This document shows, one piece after another, positions 1-7,669 of a stretch of DNA of 15,222 bases (its first letter is position 1; every line of letters starts with the position of its first letter). Both the position numbers and the translations under genes were made by a program. This DNA comes from JAYEJW01 sp034716535 (GTDB taxonomy: Bacteria > Pseudomonadota > Gammaproteobacteria > Chromatiales > Chromatiaceae): assembly GCA_034716535.1 (NCBI GenBank), contig JAYEJW010000125.1:1-15222 (forward strand), in the 5' to 3' direction. The notes beneath the pieces were generated by a model, which had not been told where the DNA came from, searched no databases, and saw only the letters and a list, made by a program, of their open reading frames with translations.

Positions 1-6
1 CTCTGC

Positions 7-88
7 ATGTCGCCTCCGCTGGCTCCGGGACCTACGGCCCCTACGCCACTGCGGCAACATGCCCGCGCCTACGGCTACCGGGGACTAC
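7..88. repeat. Degenerate tandem repeat in non-coding left flank
   Basis: Two related units can be aligned by eye: about 29 bases at 7-35 and about 30 bases at 59-88. Each begins with ATG, passes through a GCCT-ACGGCT/CCGCTGGCT-like core and ends in GGGAC(C)TAC. A small GTGC-TTC-GCAC hairpin follows at 96-106. The plus-strand open frame across this stretch (7-201) has a biased Ala/Pro/Arg composition, overlaps the end of the methyltransferase gene, and looks like a translated repeat rather than a gene. The region lies downstream of the minus-strand block. No U-tract terminator is visible between 1 and 138. It may be a dispersed intergenic repeat of this genome, but a single window cannot show copy number. 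Confidence 0.35.
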
Positions 89-138
89 GCGCCTCGTGCT
101 TCGCACTTCCTTGGCGCGCAGCGAATGCCGGGGCGGTG

Positions 139-777
139 TCAAGCGACCTGTCTCTGCTTCAACCCGTTTCTGAAACGCAACACCCGCCAGCCGCCGAGTA
201 AATTGGCGCGCTGATTTTCAACCAGTGGCAGGCCGGTGGAGGCGACGAAATCATCGAGGCCGAGGTCCGGGTGAAAGCCCACCGGGCGGGCAAACGGCGA
301 GATCGCCTTCTCCGCCGCGCGTGGCGCAGGATGCCGCGCGCGAAAATGGTTGACCACGAAAATCTCGCCGCCGGGCCTGCAGACCCTGCGCACCTCCGCC
401 ATCAGACGCACAGGACTGGAGACGACCGAGACCACATACATCGCCACCACCTTGTCGAAGCTGTCATCGGCAAAACTCGTGCCTTCCGCGTCCATCTCCA
501 GCAGCGCTTCCACTTGGAGCAGCCCCTGGCGCTGCACACGCTGACGCGCCTTGGCCAGCATCTCCGGTGAAAGGTCGATACCCGTCACCCTGACGCCGGC
601 GGGATACAACGGCAGGGAAAGCCCGGTGCCGACGCCCACATCCAGAATCCGCTCTCCCGGCTGGCAATCCAGCGCCTGGATGATCATTTTTCGACCGGGA
701 TTCAAGATGGAGCCGAACAATACATCGTAAACGCGTGCGTAGCGCCGATAGGCCGCTTTGATGGCGTTGTTGTGCAT
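139..777 (-). CDS. pmtA: PmtA-type phosphatidylethanolamine N-methyltransferase (SAM-dependent)
   Basis: A 212-residue class I SAM-dependent methyltransferase, complete and of usual length. Motif I is LDVGVGTG at residues 45-52, the acidic ribose-binding end of beta-2 is GIDLS at 66-70, and MDA at 95-97 is the adenine-side motif. The N-terminal pattern YRRYARVYDVLFG...PGR (10-29) is characteristic of the Rhodobacter sphaeroides PmtA group, which methylates phosphatidylethanolamine stepwise to phosphatidylcholine at the inner face of the cytoplasmic membrane. UbiE/COQ5-like methyltransferases are the main alternative; the YDxxFG...PGR N-terminus and the VNH motif (142-144) after the PGGE loop favour PmtA. 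It is the last gene of the minus-strand series, 41 bases after the phosphodiesterase fusion. Only a weak, A-rich ribosome site precedes the ATG. Family assignment is firm; the exact substrate is inferred. Confidence 0.82.
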   Translation of the reverse strand: MHNNAIKAAYRRYARVYDVLFGSILNPGRKMIIQALDCQPGERILDVGVGTGLSLPLYPAGVRVTGIDLSPEMLAKARQRVQRQGLLQVEALLEMDAEGTSFADDSFDKVVAMYVVSVVSSPVRLMAEVRRVCRPGGEIFVVNHFRARHPAPRAAEKAISPFARPVGFHPDLGLDDFVASTGLPLVENQRANLLGGWRVLRFRNGLKQRQVA

Positions 778-818
778 GATTTTTTCTTTGGTTACTTGGC
801 GTACTGGTCCCCGGTTAT

Positions 819-3278
819 TCAGTTTCGTTGTTCGGCCGCCGGTGCTTGCCGGTCTCCCGGGCGGGGCGGCGATGCGGGATTTTCCTGCCGGATCCCCAAT
901 TCCACGATCAGCGGCAGGTGATCGGAAGCCACGCGCACCAGTTCCGAGTCCGGCACCTCGATGTCGACCGTTTCAAGGCCGAGGTCGACGAACACGTGGT
1001 CAATGCGGGCGACGGGGAAGCGGCCGAAGAAGGTGCTGCGGGGACGATGACTGTCGAGCTCGATCTGCGCATCGTTGAGGCGCGTGCGCAACCGGCGGCA
1101 CACTTTTGATGCCGGCAGCGCGTTGAAGTCACCGCACAGCACCACTGGCCTGCGGCAGTCGGGATGGCCCAGCCACTCCGGTCCCAGCAGTGCCTCCACC
1201 TGCGTCCGGCGCTCGCGCGGCAGCAGGCCGAGGTGGGTGTTGAGCACTTGCAGCTCGGTCCCCTGCACATCGATGGCCACCCACAGGGCGCCGCGCGGTT
1301 CGAGCCCCGGCCTGTCTGCCAAACCGGGCAGCGGGCCCGCCTTGACCAGGCGCATGGGCAGATGGGTCAGAATGGCATCGCCATAGCGTTCTTCCTCGAT
1401 GTGCAGGGCCGGATGAAAGTGGAAATCCATTTCCAGATAGCGGGCGATGAGGTGTGCCTGGTCCATGCCTTCGGTACGCGCCCGGCCGACGTCCAGCTCC
1501 TGCAGCGCAACCACATCCGGCGCATAGCGGGAGATGAGCCGCGCGATGCGTTCCGGCGACAGCTTGCCGTCCATGCCGATGCAGCTGTGCACGTTATAGG
1601 TCATAACGCGCAACGTGCCCTGGCCGGTCCGGCGTCTCGGTGCGACCGTCCGCGTGGTCTCCACACGGCTCAGCAGATGCAACGCGGCCTGGCGCAGGTC
1701 TGCCGCACGCAGGTAGTCGCGTGCGGCGGCCGGCACGGGCGCATCGCCGGGCAACAGCGCGAAGGCGCGGGTCTCCTCGGCCCCGGCCCCGCCGTGGGCG
1801 CCGTTCTCGATGGCGAAGCTGCACGCCGTCGTGCCAGATCGCCAGCCACAGAGAACGAAGTCGCCCGCATCCGGATGGTGACACAGCGCCACCAGGTCCC
1901 GGCTGGCCTCCTCCAGAAAGGGGTGGTCGGCGCCGAGAACCCCGGCGCCCTGTCGGGGCAGCTCGAACACGCCGGCGTCGCTCCATGCCCGCGCGCGTCC
2001 CGGACCGTCCGCAATCAACACCGCCGGTATGTTGGCGTTGCTCACCAAGGCATGGGCCACCCTGTCGCGCACCGCTGGCTCCAACGCTTGAGCGCAGTAG
2101 ACAAAGCTGATCGGCCCCGTGCCGGTAGTGGTTGCGTGGCCGCGATCCGGCTCATCTGGCGGCGCACTGCTCACCGCGAACAGGCGCTGGATCCTCTTGC
2201 CGCCGAGCTGCCGTACCCGCTGGGTCTGAACCCCGTGTGGAGTCGTTGTCGGCACGGGTGCCGCGCTGACGCCCGCCGCGGCCAGCACCGCGGACACGGC
2301 CGCCTCGATGGAGCGGCCGTGCAGGCTCAGGTAAGGCTCGACCTCTTGCTGGCCATGGTCGGAATAGACCCACAGGTCATAGTTACGGTGGACCGAACGG
2401 TGCGCTGCCCGCCACAGGCGGGCAATGGCGTCGTCGATGCCCTTGAGGGTCCAGTGGGCGAACAGGGAGGACGGTCCCCGCCGATGGGCCTGCTCGTCGT
2501 AGCCGAGGAAGTTGATGTGGATGATGGGCAGCCCCCGCGCGATATCGATCTTGGCCCCGATGGTGGCCAGCTCGCGCAGCAGGATGGAGACCGCCACCCG
2601 GGTGGGGACGAACTTCAGCTCTTGGACCAGATCCTCGCGGGCGAACAGGCCGCGGGCGCAGTCCACAATGGCGAGCACGGATTCCACCGCCAGCAGCGCT
2701 CCAAGGCGCAAGAAACTGTAGGCATTGCTCAGAAGCAGCAGCGTCACGAGCAACGGATTCGCCCGGCGCAGGGCCGGTCCCCAGCCCGACGCCGACGGGC
2801 AGAAGTGGGGCTCGGCGGCACCGCCGGTATAGTTGTCCACGTAGCAGCTGCCATCTTTCAGCAGCGCCTCGTCTCCGTGCTCGTCGAGGGCGCGCTCCAC
2901 CGCTGCGGCCGCTGCCGGATCGATCATCCGCACGAGGCGTCCAGACGAGCTGTCCCTGAAGCTGAAACCCGCGACCGCGCCCTTTACTCCGTAGAAGAGC
3001 TCGCCCTGGAAGGCCGCGGTGGCTGCCGGTACACCGGCGTAGATGCGATGCAGCCGATAGTGCTCGCGCGCGATGAGCCTGCGCAGAAACGGCATCTCGC
3101 CGCGTTCAAGGGCGCGGTCGAGCTGGGTATGGGAAAGGCCATCGATCTGGATCATGACCAGACCCGGGGCGGTCGGCGGCGCCTCTGAGCGCGGCAGGCG
3201 CAGCAGGGTCGCCAACCATTCGCTGCGGCTCAGCCCGCGGCGCAGGCGGCGCAGAAAGACCTCGACGCGGCCGATCAC
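819..3278 (-). CDS. Alkaline-phosphatase-superfamily phosphodiesterase fused to EEP-family hydrolase
   Basis: An 819-residue two-domain protein. Residues about 38-500 form a type I phosphodiesterase/nucleotide-pyrophosphatase-like alkaline-phosphatase fold. Candidate metal ligands and nucleophile in family order are D46 (QIDGLS), T87 (PAAT), D261 and H265 (GYDEQAH), D307-H308 (SDHG) and H495 (GAHGG), so the site looks intact. Residues about 555-795 are an endonuclease/exonuclease/phosphatase domain with TYNVH (N562), LQELD (E594), NTHLG (H682), GDFNALP (D717, N719), RIDHVF (D760, H761) and the terminal SDHLP (D786, H787). A hydrophobic stretch at about 174-208 interrupts the first domain. I chose the GTG start at 3278 because it overlaps the glycosyltransferase stop as GTGA; an upstream ATG at 3356 would add 26 residues inside the preceding gene. 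No signal peptide is seen. Both domains hydrolyse phosphoesters; the substrate is unknown, with lipid headgroups or nucleotides possible. Confidence 0.85.
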   Translation of the reverse strand: MIGRVEVFLRRLRRGLSRSEWLATLLRLPRSEAPPTAPGLVMIQIDGLSHTQLDRALERGEMPFLRRLIAREHYRLHRIYAGVPAATAAFQGELFYGVKGAVAGFSFRDSSSGRLVRMIDPAAAAAVERALDEHGDEALLKDGSCYVDNYTGGAAEPHFCPSASGWGPALRRANPLLVTLLLLSNAYSFLRLGALLAVESVLAIVDCARGLFAREDLVQELKFVPTRVAVSILLRELATIGAKIDIARGLPIIHINFLGYDEQAHRRGPSSLFAHWTLKGIDDAIARLWRAAHRSVHRNYDLWVYSDHGQQEVEPYLSLHGRSIEAAVSAVLAAAGVSAAPVPTTTPHGVQTQRVRQLGGKRIQRLFAVSSAPPDEPDRGHATTTGTGPISFVYCAQALEPAVRDRVAHALVSNANIPAVLIADGPGRARAWSDAGVFELPRQGAGVLGADHPFLEEASRDLVALCHHPDAGDFVLCGWRSGTTACSFAIENGAHGGAGAEETRAFALLPGDAPVPAAARDYLRAADLRQAALHLLSRVETTRTVAPRRRTGQGTLRVMTYNVHSCIGMDGKLSPERIARLISRYAPDVVALQELDVGRARTEGMDQAHLIARYLEMDFHFHPALHIEEERYGDAILTHLPMRLVKAGPLPGLADRPGLEPRGALWVAIDVQGTELQVLNTHLGLLPRERRTQVEALLGPEWLGHPDCRRPVVLCGDFNALPASKVCRRLRTRLNDAQIELDSHRPRSTFFGRFPVARIDHVFVDLGLETVDIEVPDSELVRVASDHLPLIVELGIRQENPASPPRPGDRQAPAAEQRN

Positions 3279-4564
3279 GGGAGCGGTCGGCCGGGGGGCT
3301 CCGGCTCGTTGAGCGCGGTGGCAGCGGCCTCCGCCGTTCCCTTGAGGATCTCCCACTCGGCCTTGATGAGACGCAGCACCTGCTCCCAGCGTTCGTGCTC
3401 TTGAGGCCGTGCGACAAAGGACTGCTCACGCAGCGCCTGGTAGCAGGTCAGGGCCTTGTCCGCCGTGCGCGCCATGGAGAAGTCCTCGGCGGTCGCCAAC
3501 GCGCCCTGCCGGAGCGGCTGCATCTGTTGCTGCGGCAGGGCGGCCATCCATTGCAGGGCCGCGCAGAACGCCTCGGCTGTCTCCTCGCGCAACAGCCGGC
3601 CGTTACACCCGTCCCTGAGTACCTCCCGCACCCCCGGCGCGTCCAGGCCCACCACCGGCACCCCCGCCGCCATGGCCTCGGTCAGCACCATGCCCTGGGT
3701 CTCGCTCCTGGAGGCGAAGGCGAACAGGTCCATGGCGTGGTAGGCATCCACCAGCGCCTGTTCCTTCAGCACACCCACCTGGTGCAGCCGGCCCGTCAGG
3801 CCCGACGCCTCGAACACCGCCCGGGTGGCCCGCTCCGACGGTCCCACGCCCACCAGCAGGAACCGGGCGCGGGGCTCGGCCTCGAGGAATCGGGCCACCG
3901 CCTCGGCCAGGAATTTCAGGTTCTTTTCCGGGGCGAGCCGGCCCAGGTGGCCGACCACGAAGGCGGCGGCGGGGATGCCCAGCGTTTTTCGGAACCTCGC
4001 GCCATCCCCTTGCGCGAAGCGCGCCACATCGACGCCGGTGGGCACCACCCTGAGCGGTGTCTCTACGCCGCGCTCGCCCAGCAGTGTGGCAATGCTCTCG
4101 CTGGGGGCGAGCACCTGGTCGCACAGGTTAGCGTAGCGGGTGGCCAGCTCGATCACGAAGCGCCGCAAGGTTGGCGAGTCCGCCGGAACGTAGTGGGTGT
4201 ACTGCTCGTACAGGGTGTGATGGGTAAACACCAGCGGCAGCTCGCGGTAGCGGGCGATGCGCAAGGCGGTCATGCCCAGCAGAAAGGGGTGGTGGGCGTG
4301 GACGATGTCCGGTCGAAAGGCGTCCAACTCTTCGCTGAGCAAACCGGAGACCGGCAGCACCGCGGAGAAGTCGCTGCCATTGAAGTGCTGGATGGCGGGG
4401 ATGCGCACCACGTCCGTCTCGTCGGCAGGCGGGTTGTCGAGCTCGGGCGCCACCACCAGCACGCGGTGGCCGCGCCGCCGGTACTCGGCGGCGAAGGCCG
4501 CAACCGAGCGCGCCACCCCGCCCACGTGGGGCAGATAGGTGTTGGTCAGCATGACGATGTTCAT
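3275..4564 (-). CDS. GT4-family glycosyltransferase, diacylglycerol glycosyltransferase-like
   Basis: A 429-residue GT-B fold retaining glycosyltransferase. The N-terminal acceptor domain has the glycine loop GGVARS (15-20), HAHHPFLLG (89-97) and THHTLYEQYTHY (114-125). These two motifs are typical of 1,2-diacylglycerol 3-glucosyltransferase and related glycolipid or mannosyl-lipid enzymes. The nucleotide-sugar domain has GRLAPEKN (208-215) and the E-x7-E motif at E288/E296 (SETQGMVLTE). The tail from about 380 is charged and helical. The start at 4564 overlaps the hydrolase stop as ATGA, which fixes it; the frame is open for a further 186 codons upstream but only inside the neighbour. It probably acts at the cytoplasmic membrane face on a lipid acceptor using a nucleotide sugar. 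The donor cannot be read from the sequence. Neighbouring lipid-related genes support a glycolipid role, but other GT4 functions remain possible. Confidence 0.88.
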   Translation of the reverse strand: MNIVMLTNTYLPHVGGVARSVAAFAAEYRRRGHRVLVVAPELDNPPADETDVVRIPAIQHFNGSDFSAVLPVSGLLSEELDAFRPDIVHAHHPFLLGMTALRIARYRELPLVFTHHTLYEQYTHYVPADSPTLRRFVIELATRYANLCDQVLAPSESIATLLGERGVETPLRVVPTGVDVARFAQGDGARFRKTLGIPAAAFVVGHLGRLAPEKNLKFLAEAVARFLEAEPRARFLLVGVGPSERATRAVFEASGLTGRLHQVGVLKEQALVDAYHAMDLFAFASRSETQGMVLTEAMAAGVPVVGLDAPGVREVLRDGCNGRLLREETAEAFCAALQWMAALPQQQMQPLRQGALATAEDFSMARTADKALTCYQALREQSFVARPQEHERWEQVLRLIKAEWEILKGTAEAAATALNEPEPPGRPLP

Positions 4565-6813
4565 GGGCGAGCTTTCTGCAGCTCCACGGACACCGCGCCC
4601 CCTGCGGCGCTGACCGGGTGGAAGCCGGGCAGGCGCACCTCGATGCGGGGCGGTGATTCGGTGTGCCACTTCGCATCCCAGGCCACCTTGACCCCACTGC
4701 CGGCGGAAACGAGCTCGAGCGTCAGTGTACCGAAGGCGGTCGGCGCGGGACCAAGACTCACCACCGCATCGCCCTCGAGCCAGCGCGCTGGCACACCCTG
4801 GCACAGGATCAGCCTGTCGCCTTCCTCGCGCAGGAACAGGTGGCGCACCATCATCAGCCATTCGGCCGCCGCCCACACGTGCTGGCCATCCCCCATGCAG
4901 CCGCCGCCGGTGCGCGGATGGATCGCCTCCGGCCACTGCCCGGTGGGGCTGGCCAGCGCCGCCACCCTGTCCAGCAGCTCCAGGTAGCGGGGGTCGCCCG
5001 CGCGCAGCAGCACCTGGGCGATGTGGAGGGTCAGGTAGGGATTGACGCCGGCGTGGATCATGTCCTGAAAGAAGCCGCCGGCGACGAAGCACTTGTCCAG
5101 CAGAAACGCGGCCGTATCGCACAGGCGCGGATCATCCGCCGGGCACAGTTGCAAAGGGTAACCCACCGCCAGCGAGCCGATCGCCCCCGCATCCATGCGC
5201 CGGTTGGGTGAGGCGGGCATCGCGGGTCGTCCCAGCCGTGCCGCGGCGCCGGCGAGGCTGCGGTTAACGTCGGCCGCGAATGCCTCGGCCTCGTCGAGGA
5301 ATTCCTGGCTCGCCGCCGCCTCGCCCATGGAGATACACAGGGCCGCCGCCGCGCGCAGGCCGGCGATGCCCCAGAAGTCGTCCCAATAATAGTAGTCGTT
5401 GGGCCCGAGGTGCTCGGCGCTGAAGCCGGCAGGCAGCAATCCGCCATGCGGCGACTCGGGCCCCCCGGCCAGCCGTTTCCTGCCGATCCAACGGGCGCCG
5501 CGCAGGATCGCCTGGCGCCAGCCGGGCTTGGGAGTACGCCCCGTCAGCTCGCAGAAGCGCTGCATGATCCACAGCGCCTGGCCGTTGGCGTCCCATTCTC
5601 CCTCCTGGGAATGGAAGTAGCCACGCGCGGTCTGGCGTGAGGGAAAGCGGTCCAGGGCGCGTTCGGCGCGGCCCGTCAGGCCGGCGCACAGCAGGGCGTG
5701 GATGATGAACGCCGCATCGCGGAACCAGAAGCGCTTGTAAGTGTAGGGTCCGGGATAGACGTCGCCGGGCGAATGCAGGATCAGGCTGCGCAAGGCGGCC
5801 GCGTAGAGAAACTGTACCTTTTCATCCGGTACGCGAAGTCGGCAGCAGCCATGCAGGGCCTCTTGCCAGGCGGCAGCGGAATCACCCGGCGGGCGCGCGC
5901 TGTGCGCGAGCGGGACGCGCACGGCCAGATCGCCCGCCTGCCCGGGCGCGAGCCGGAACAAGGCCGCGGCCGTCGCCATGCCCACCTCGCACACGCCCAT
6001 TGTCTCGTCGTCCCGGTCCTGCAGATGGATGGCCACATCGCCGGCACGATAGTCCGAGACATGATGCCGTTGGGCCGGCGCACTGAAGGTGACGGCAGCC
6101 TGTCCGTCGACGGTCCAGGCCATGCGTTCGGCAGACAGTGCAATCCGATGAATGAAACTGATCCCCTCGGGGTTATAGGGCCGCAGCGCCAGCACCAGCC
6201 ATCCGCCCCTGTCGCTGCGCGCGCTGAGGCGCTGCCGGCAGACCGGCATCGCGGATTCGAGTTGGACCGAGACCTGGTTGCACAAGGTCAGGCCGCTCTG
6301 CTCCGTCTGCGTGATCACCGCCAACCCGCCGCTCATGTCCAATTGCTGGGTCGCACTGTTTGCTCGCGACGGCAGCAGGCGGCGCCCGTCGTCCCCCATC
6401 ACCCAGGCGTCCAGCGACCAGCCGTCGTGGTGCGGTGTGAGCAGGCCGCGGGGATCGACGATCGGCAGCGCGTCCACATCGGGCAGTCCGATGGCCGTCC
6501 AGTTGCGGTGGGTGAGGTTGACGTGGGTGATGGAGAAGGCGCGCGGCACGAAGGCGTCGTCTTCGGGATCGAACTGCCGCTCGATCCAGTAGGGCCAGAC
6601 CCAGTCCAGGTTGTGCTGGACGACCCGGGCGTTGATGAGCCCGCGGGCATGGAACACCACCCCGGCGCGCAGCAGCTCGACGGGTTCCGCCACCTCGGCG
6701 GGCTGGGCGAAGCGGTGCAGCCGCGCCAGCAATGCCACCGGGTCCAGGAACCCATGGGCGCGGGCGATGCGGCGAACAAAAAACCGCCAGGGCAGCCATT
6801 TTAACCAGGGCAT
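4561..6813 (-). CDS. Six-hairpin glycoside hydrolase-like protein (glucoamylase/debranching-like)
   Basis: About 750 residues. The N-terminal ~325 residues are mostly beta-type and rich in aromatic residues, as in the beta-sandwich before the catalytic domain of glucoamylase-like and glycogen-debranching-like enzymes. Residues about 330-665 read as an (alpha/alpha)6 barrel: WFRDAAF (363-369), QEGEWDANGQ (around E406), YYYWDDFWG (474-482) and GQWPEA (around E629) followed by a Gly-rich GGGCMGDG loop. E406 and E629 are my candidates for general acid and base by analogy with GH15-type enzymes; this is inference. A short beta tail ends the protein. No signal peptide is evident, so it is probably cytosolic. 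The start is ambiguous between ATGs at 6816 and 6813; the GGAGG at 6820-6824 lies 6 bases from the second and only 3 from the first, so I prefer 6813. It overlaps the upstream stop as TGATG. The CAZy family is not identifiable by eye. Confidence 0.78.
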   Translation of the reverse strand: MPWLKWLPWRFFVRRIARAHGFLDPVALLARLHRFAQPAEVAEPVELLRAGVVFHARGLINARVVQHNLDWVWPYWIERQFDPEDDAFVPRAFSITHVNLTHRNWTAIGLPDVDALPIVDPRGLLTPHHDGWSLDAWVMGDDGRRLLPSRANSATQQLDMSGGLAVITQTEQSGLTLCNQVSVQLESAMPVCRQRLSARSDRGGWLVLALRPYNPEGISFIHRIALSAERMAWTVDGQAAVTFSAPAQRHHVSDYRAGDVAIHLQDRDDETMGVCEVGMATAAALFRLAPGQAGDLAVRVPLAHSARPPGDSAAAWQEALHGCCRLRVPDEKVQFLYAAALRSLILHSPGDVYPGPYTYKRFWFRDAAFIIHALLCAGLTGRAERALDRFPSRQTARGYFHSQEGEWDANGQALWIMQRFCELTGRTPKPGWRQAILRGARWIGRKRLAGGPESPHGGLLPAGFSAEHLGPNDYYYWDDFWGIAGLRAAAALCISMGEAAASQEFLDEAEAFAADVNRSLAGAAARLGRPAMPASPNRRMDAGAIGSLAVGYPLQLCPADDPRLCDTAAFLLDKCFVAGGFFQDMIHAGVNPYLTLHIAQVLLRAGDPRYLELLDRVAALASPTGQWPEAIHPRTGGGCMGDGQHVWAAAEWLMMVRHLFLREEGDRLILCQGVPARWLEGDAVVSLGPAPTAFGTLTLELVSAGSGVKVAWDAKWHTESPPRIEVRLPGFHPVSAAGGAVSVELQKARP

Positions 6814-7550
6814 CATTTTCCTCCGTTCCCACCCTCTTCGGTGTACCTCGTCAGTGCCTGGCGCGCCAGGCGATTGAGGTAGAGCACGACCCCGACCGCG
6901 ACCAGAAAACCAGCCCCGTACAGGCCCCATTCGAGCGGTGTGCGATCAGCGTTGCGCGCCCCCAGCGTAGCAATATCAGCGGCGATGGAGCCGAGATAGA
7001 CGCTATGCACCGATAACGGGATGATGCCGAGGAAGGTGCCGCCGGCGAACCCCCGCAACGAGAAGGACGTGAGCCCGAAAAAATAGTTGGAGAGCTTGAA
7101 CGGGAAGAAGGGCACCAGCCGGGTCAGCATGACGATCTTCCAACCCTGTGGCGCCAGCTCCTCGCTGACCAGCTTCAGCCTGGCATGACTCAGAACAAAG
7201 CGGGTAGCCCGCTCGCCGAACAGGTGGCGCGCAATCAGGAAAGCGAGCATCGCGCCGAGGGTCGTTCCGATCACGACATAAACGGTTCCCTCCACCACGC
7301 CAAACACGAAACCGGCGCCGGTGGTGAACAGCACCCCCGGCAACAGCAGCACGACCACCGCGGCCATGATCAGGACAAACAGCAACGACGCCCAGGCGCC
7401 CTGCGCGTCGAGCCAACTCAACAGCCGCAAAACCTGCTCGTCGACGTCGAACAGCAACAGAACGCCCAGCACAGCTGCGACGAACAGGACGCTGATCACC
7501 ATGCCCCAGGCCGCGGACTGGCGTGTGTGACGACCCGCCGCGTTTCTCAT
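6813..7550 (-). CDS. TVP38/TMEM64-family (VTT domain) membrane protein
   Basis: A 245-residue polytopic inner-membrane protein, normal for the family. Hydrophobic segments lie at about 15-34, 52-72, 74-107 (with re-entrant GAGFVFG and GTTLGA glycine motifs), 160-190 and 207-227. The family signature RLVPFFPFKLSNYFFGLT (144-161) is clear, with the conserved Arg and Pro and the YFFG turn. VTT/DedA-superfamily proteins are now linked to lipid flipping or scrambling across membranes; individual TVP38 members are mostly uncharacterised. The stop overlaps the hydrolase start (TGATG), so the two are translationally coupled. The context with a lipid-type glycosyltransferase and PmtA fits a lipid-transport role, which is inference. 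The start at 7550 has only a weak upstream GAGG. Confidence 0.9.
   Translation of the reverse strand: MRNAAGRHTRQSAAWGMVISVLFVAAVLGVLLLFDVDEQVLRLLSWLDAQGAWASLLFVLIMAAVVVLLLPGVLFTTGAGFVFGVVEGTVYVVIGTTLGAMLAFLIARHLFGERATRFVLSHARLKLVSEELAPQGWKIVMLTRLVPFFPFKLSNYFFGLTSFSLRGFAGGTFLGIIPLSVHSVYLGSIAADIATLGARNADRTPLEWGLYGAGFLVAVGVVLYLNRLARQALTRYTEEGGNGGK
6820..6824 (-). promoter_or_regulatory. Shine-Dalgarno site deciding the hydrolase start
   Basis: GGAGG on the minus strand, inside the last codons of the VTT-protein gene. It is 6 bases from the ATG at 6813 and 3 bases from the ATG at 6816. The spacing favours the downstream ATG. It is one of the strongest ribosome sites I see in the window, implying good initiation of the hydrolase even though it overlaps its neighbour. 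Confidence 0.7.
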
Positions 7551-7669
7551 TCGAATGCCGCCTCGCCAAAACGATCATCCCTGGCGTTCAGCGAACTCAA
7601 TTCTTGCCAGAGCGCCGGCACCCGGTAGACGCTGCCCCGAAAGAAAGCCGGCAAGATGGCTTTCACGAT
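7551..7669. other. Intergenic gap between site-2 protease and VTT gene
   Basis: This 119-base gap is the widest inside the minus-strand series. I see two GCCGGC copies about 27 bases apart and no convincing terminator, U-run or strong sigma-70 promoter. It could hold a weak internal promoter for the lipid-related genes, but the sequence does not settle this. Confidence 0.4.

Noticed and set aside
1164..3188. 674-codon plus-strand open frame
   Set aside because: Antisense to the phosphodiesterase/EEP fusion, whose catalytic motifs are clear on the other strand; no recognisable protein features.
3395..4987. 530-codon plus-strand open frame
   Set aside because: Antisense across the glycosyltransferase and the end of the hydrolase, with shadow-like composition.
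4565..5122. 186-codon upstream extension of the glycosyltransferase frame
   Set aside because: It overlaps the conserved C-terminal part of the hydrolase in another frame, is Arg/Gly-rich, and the GT4 fold begins exactly at the ATG at 4564.
5698..6804. 368-codon plus-strand open frame
   Set aside because: Antisense to the hydrolase gene; no motif and no plausible ribosome site.
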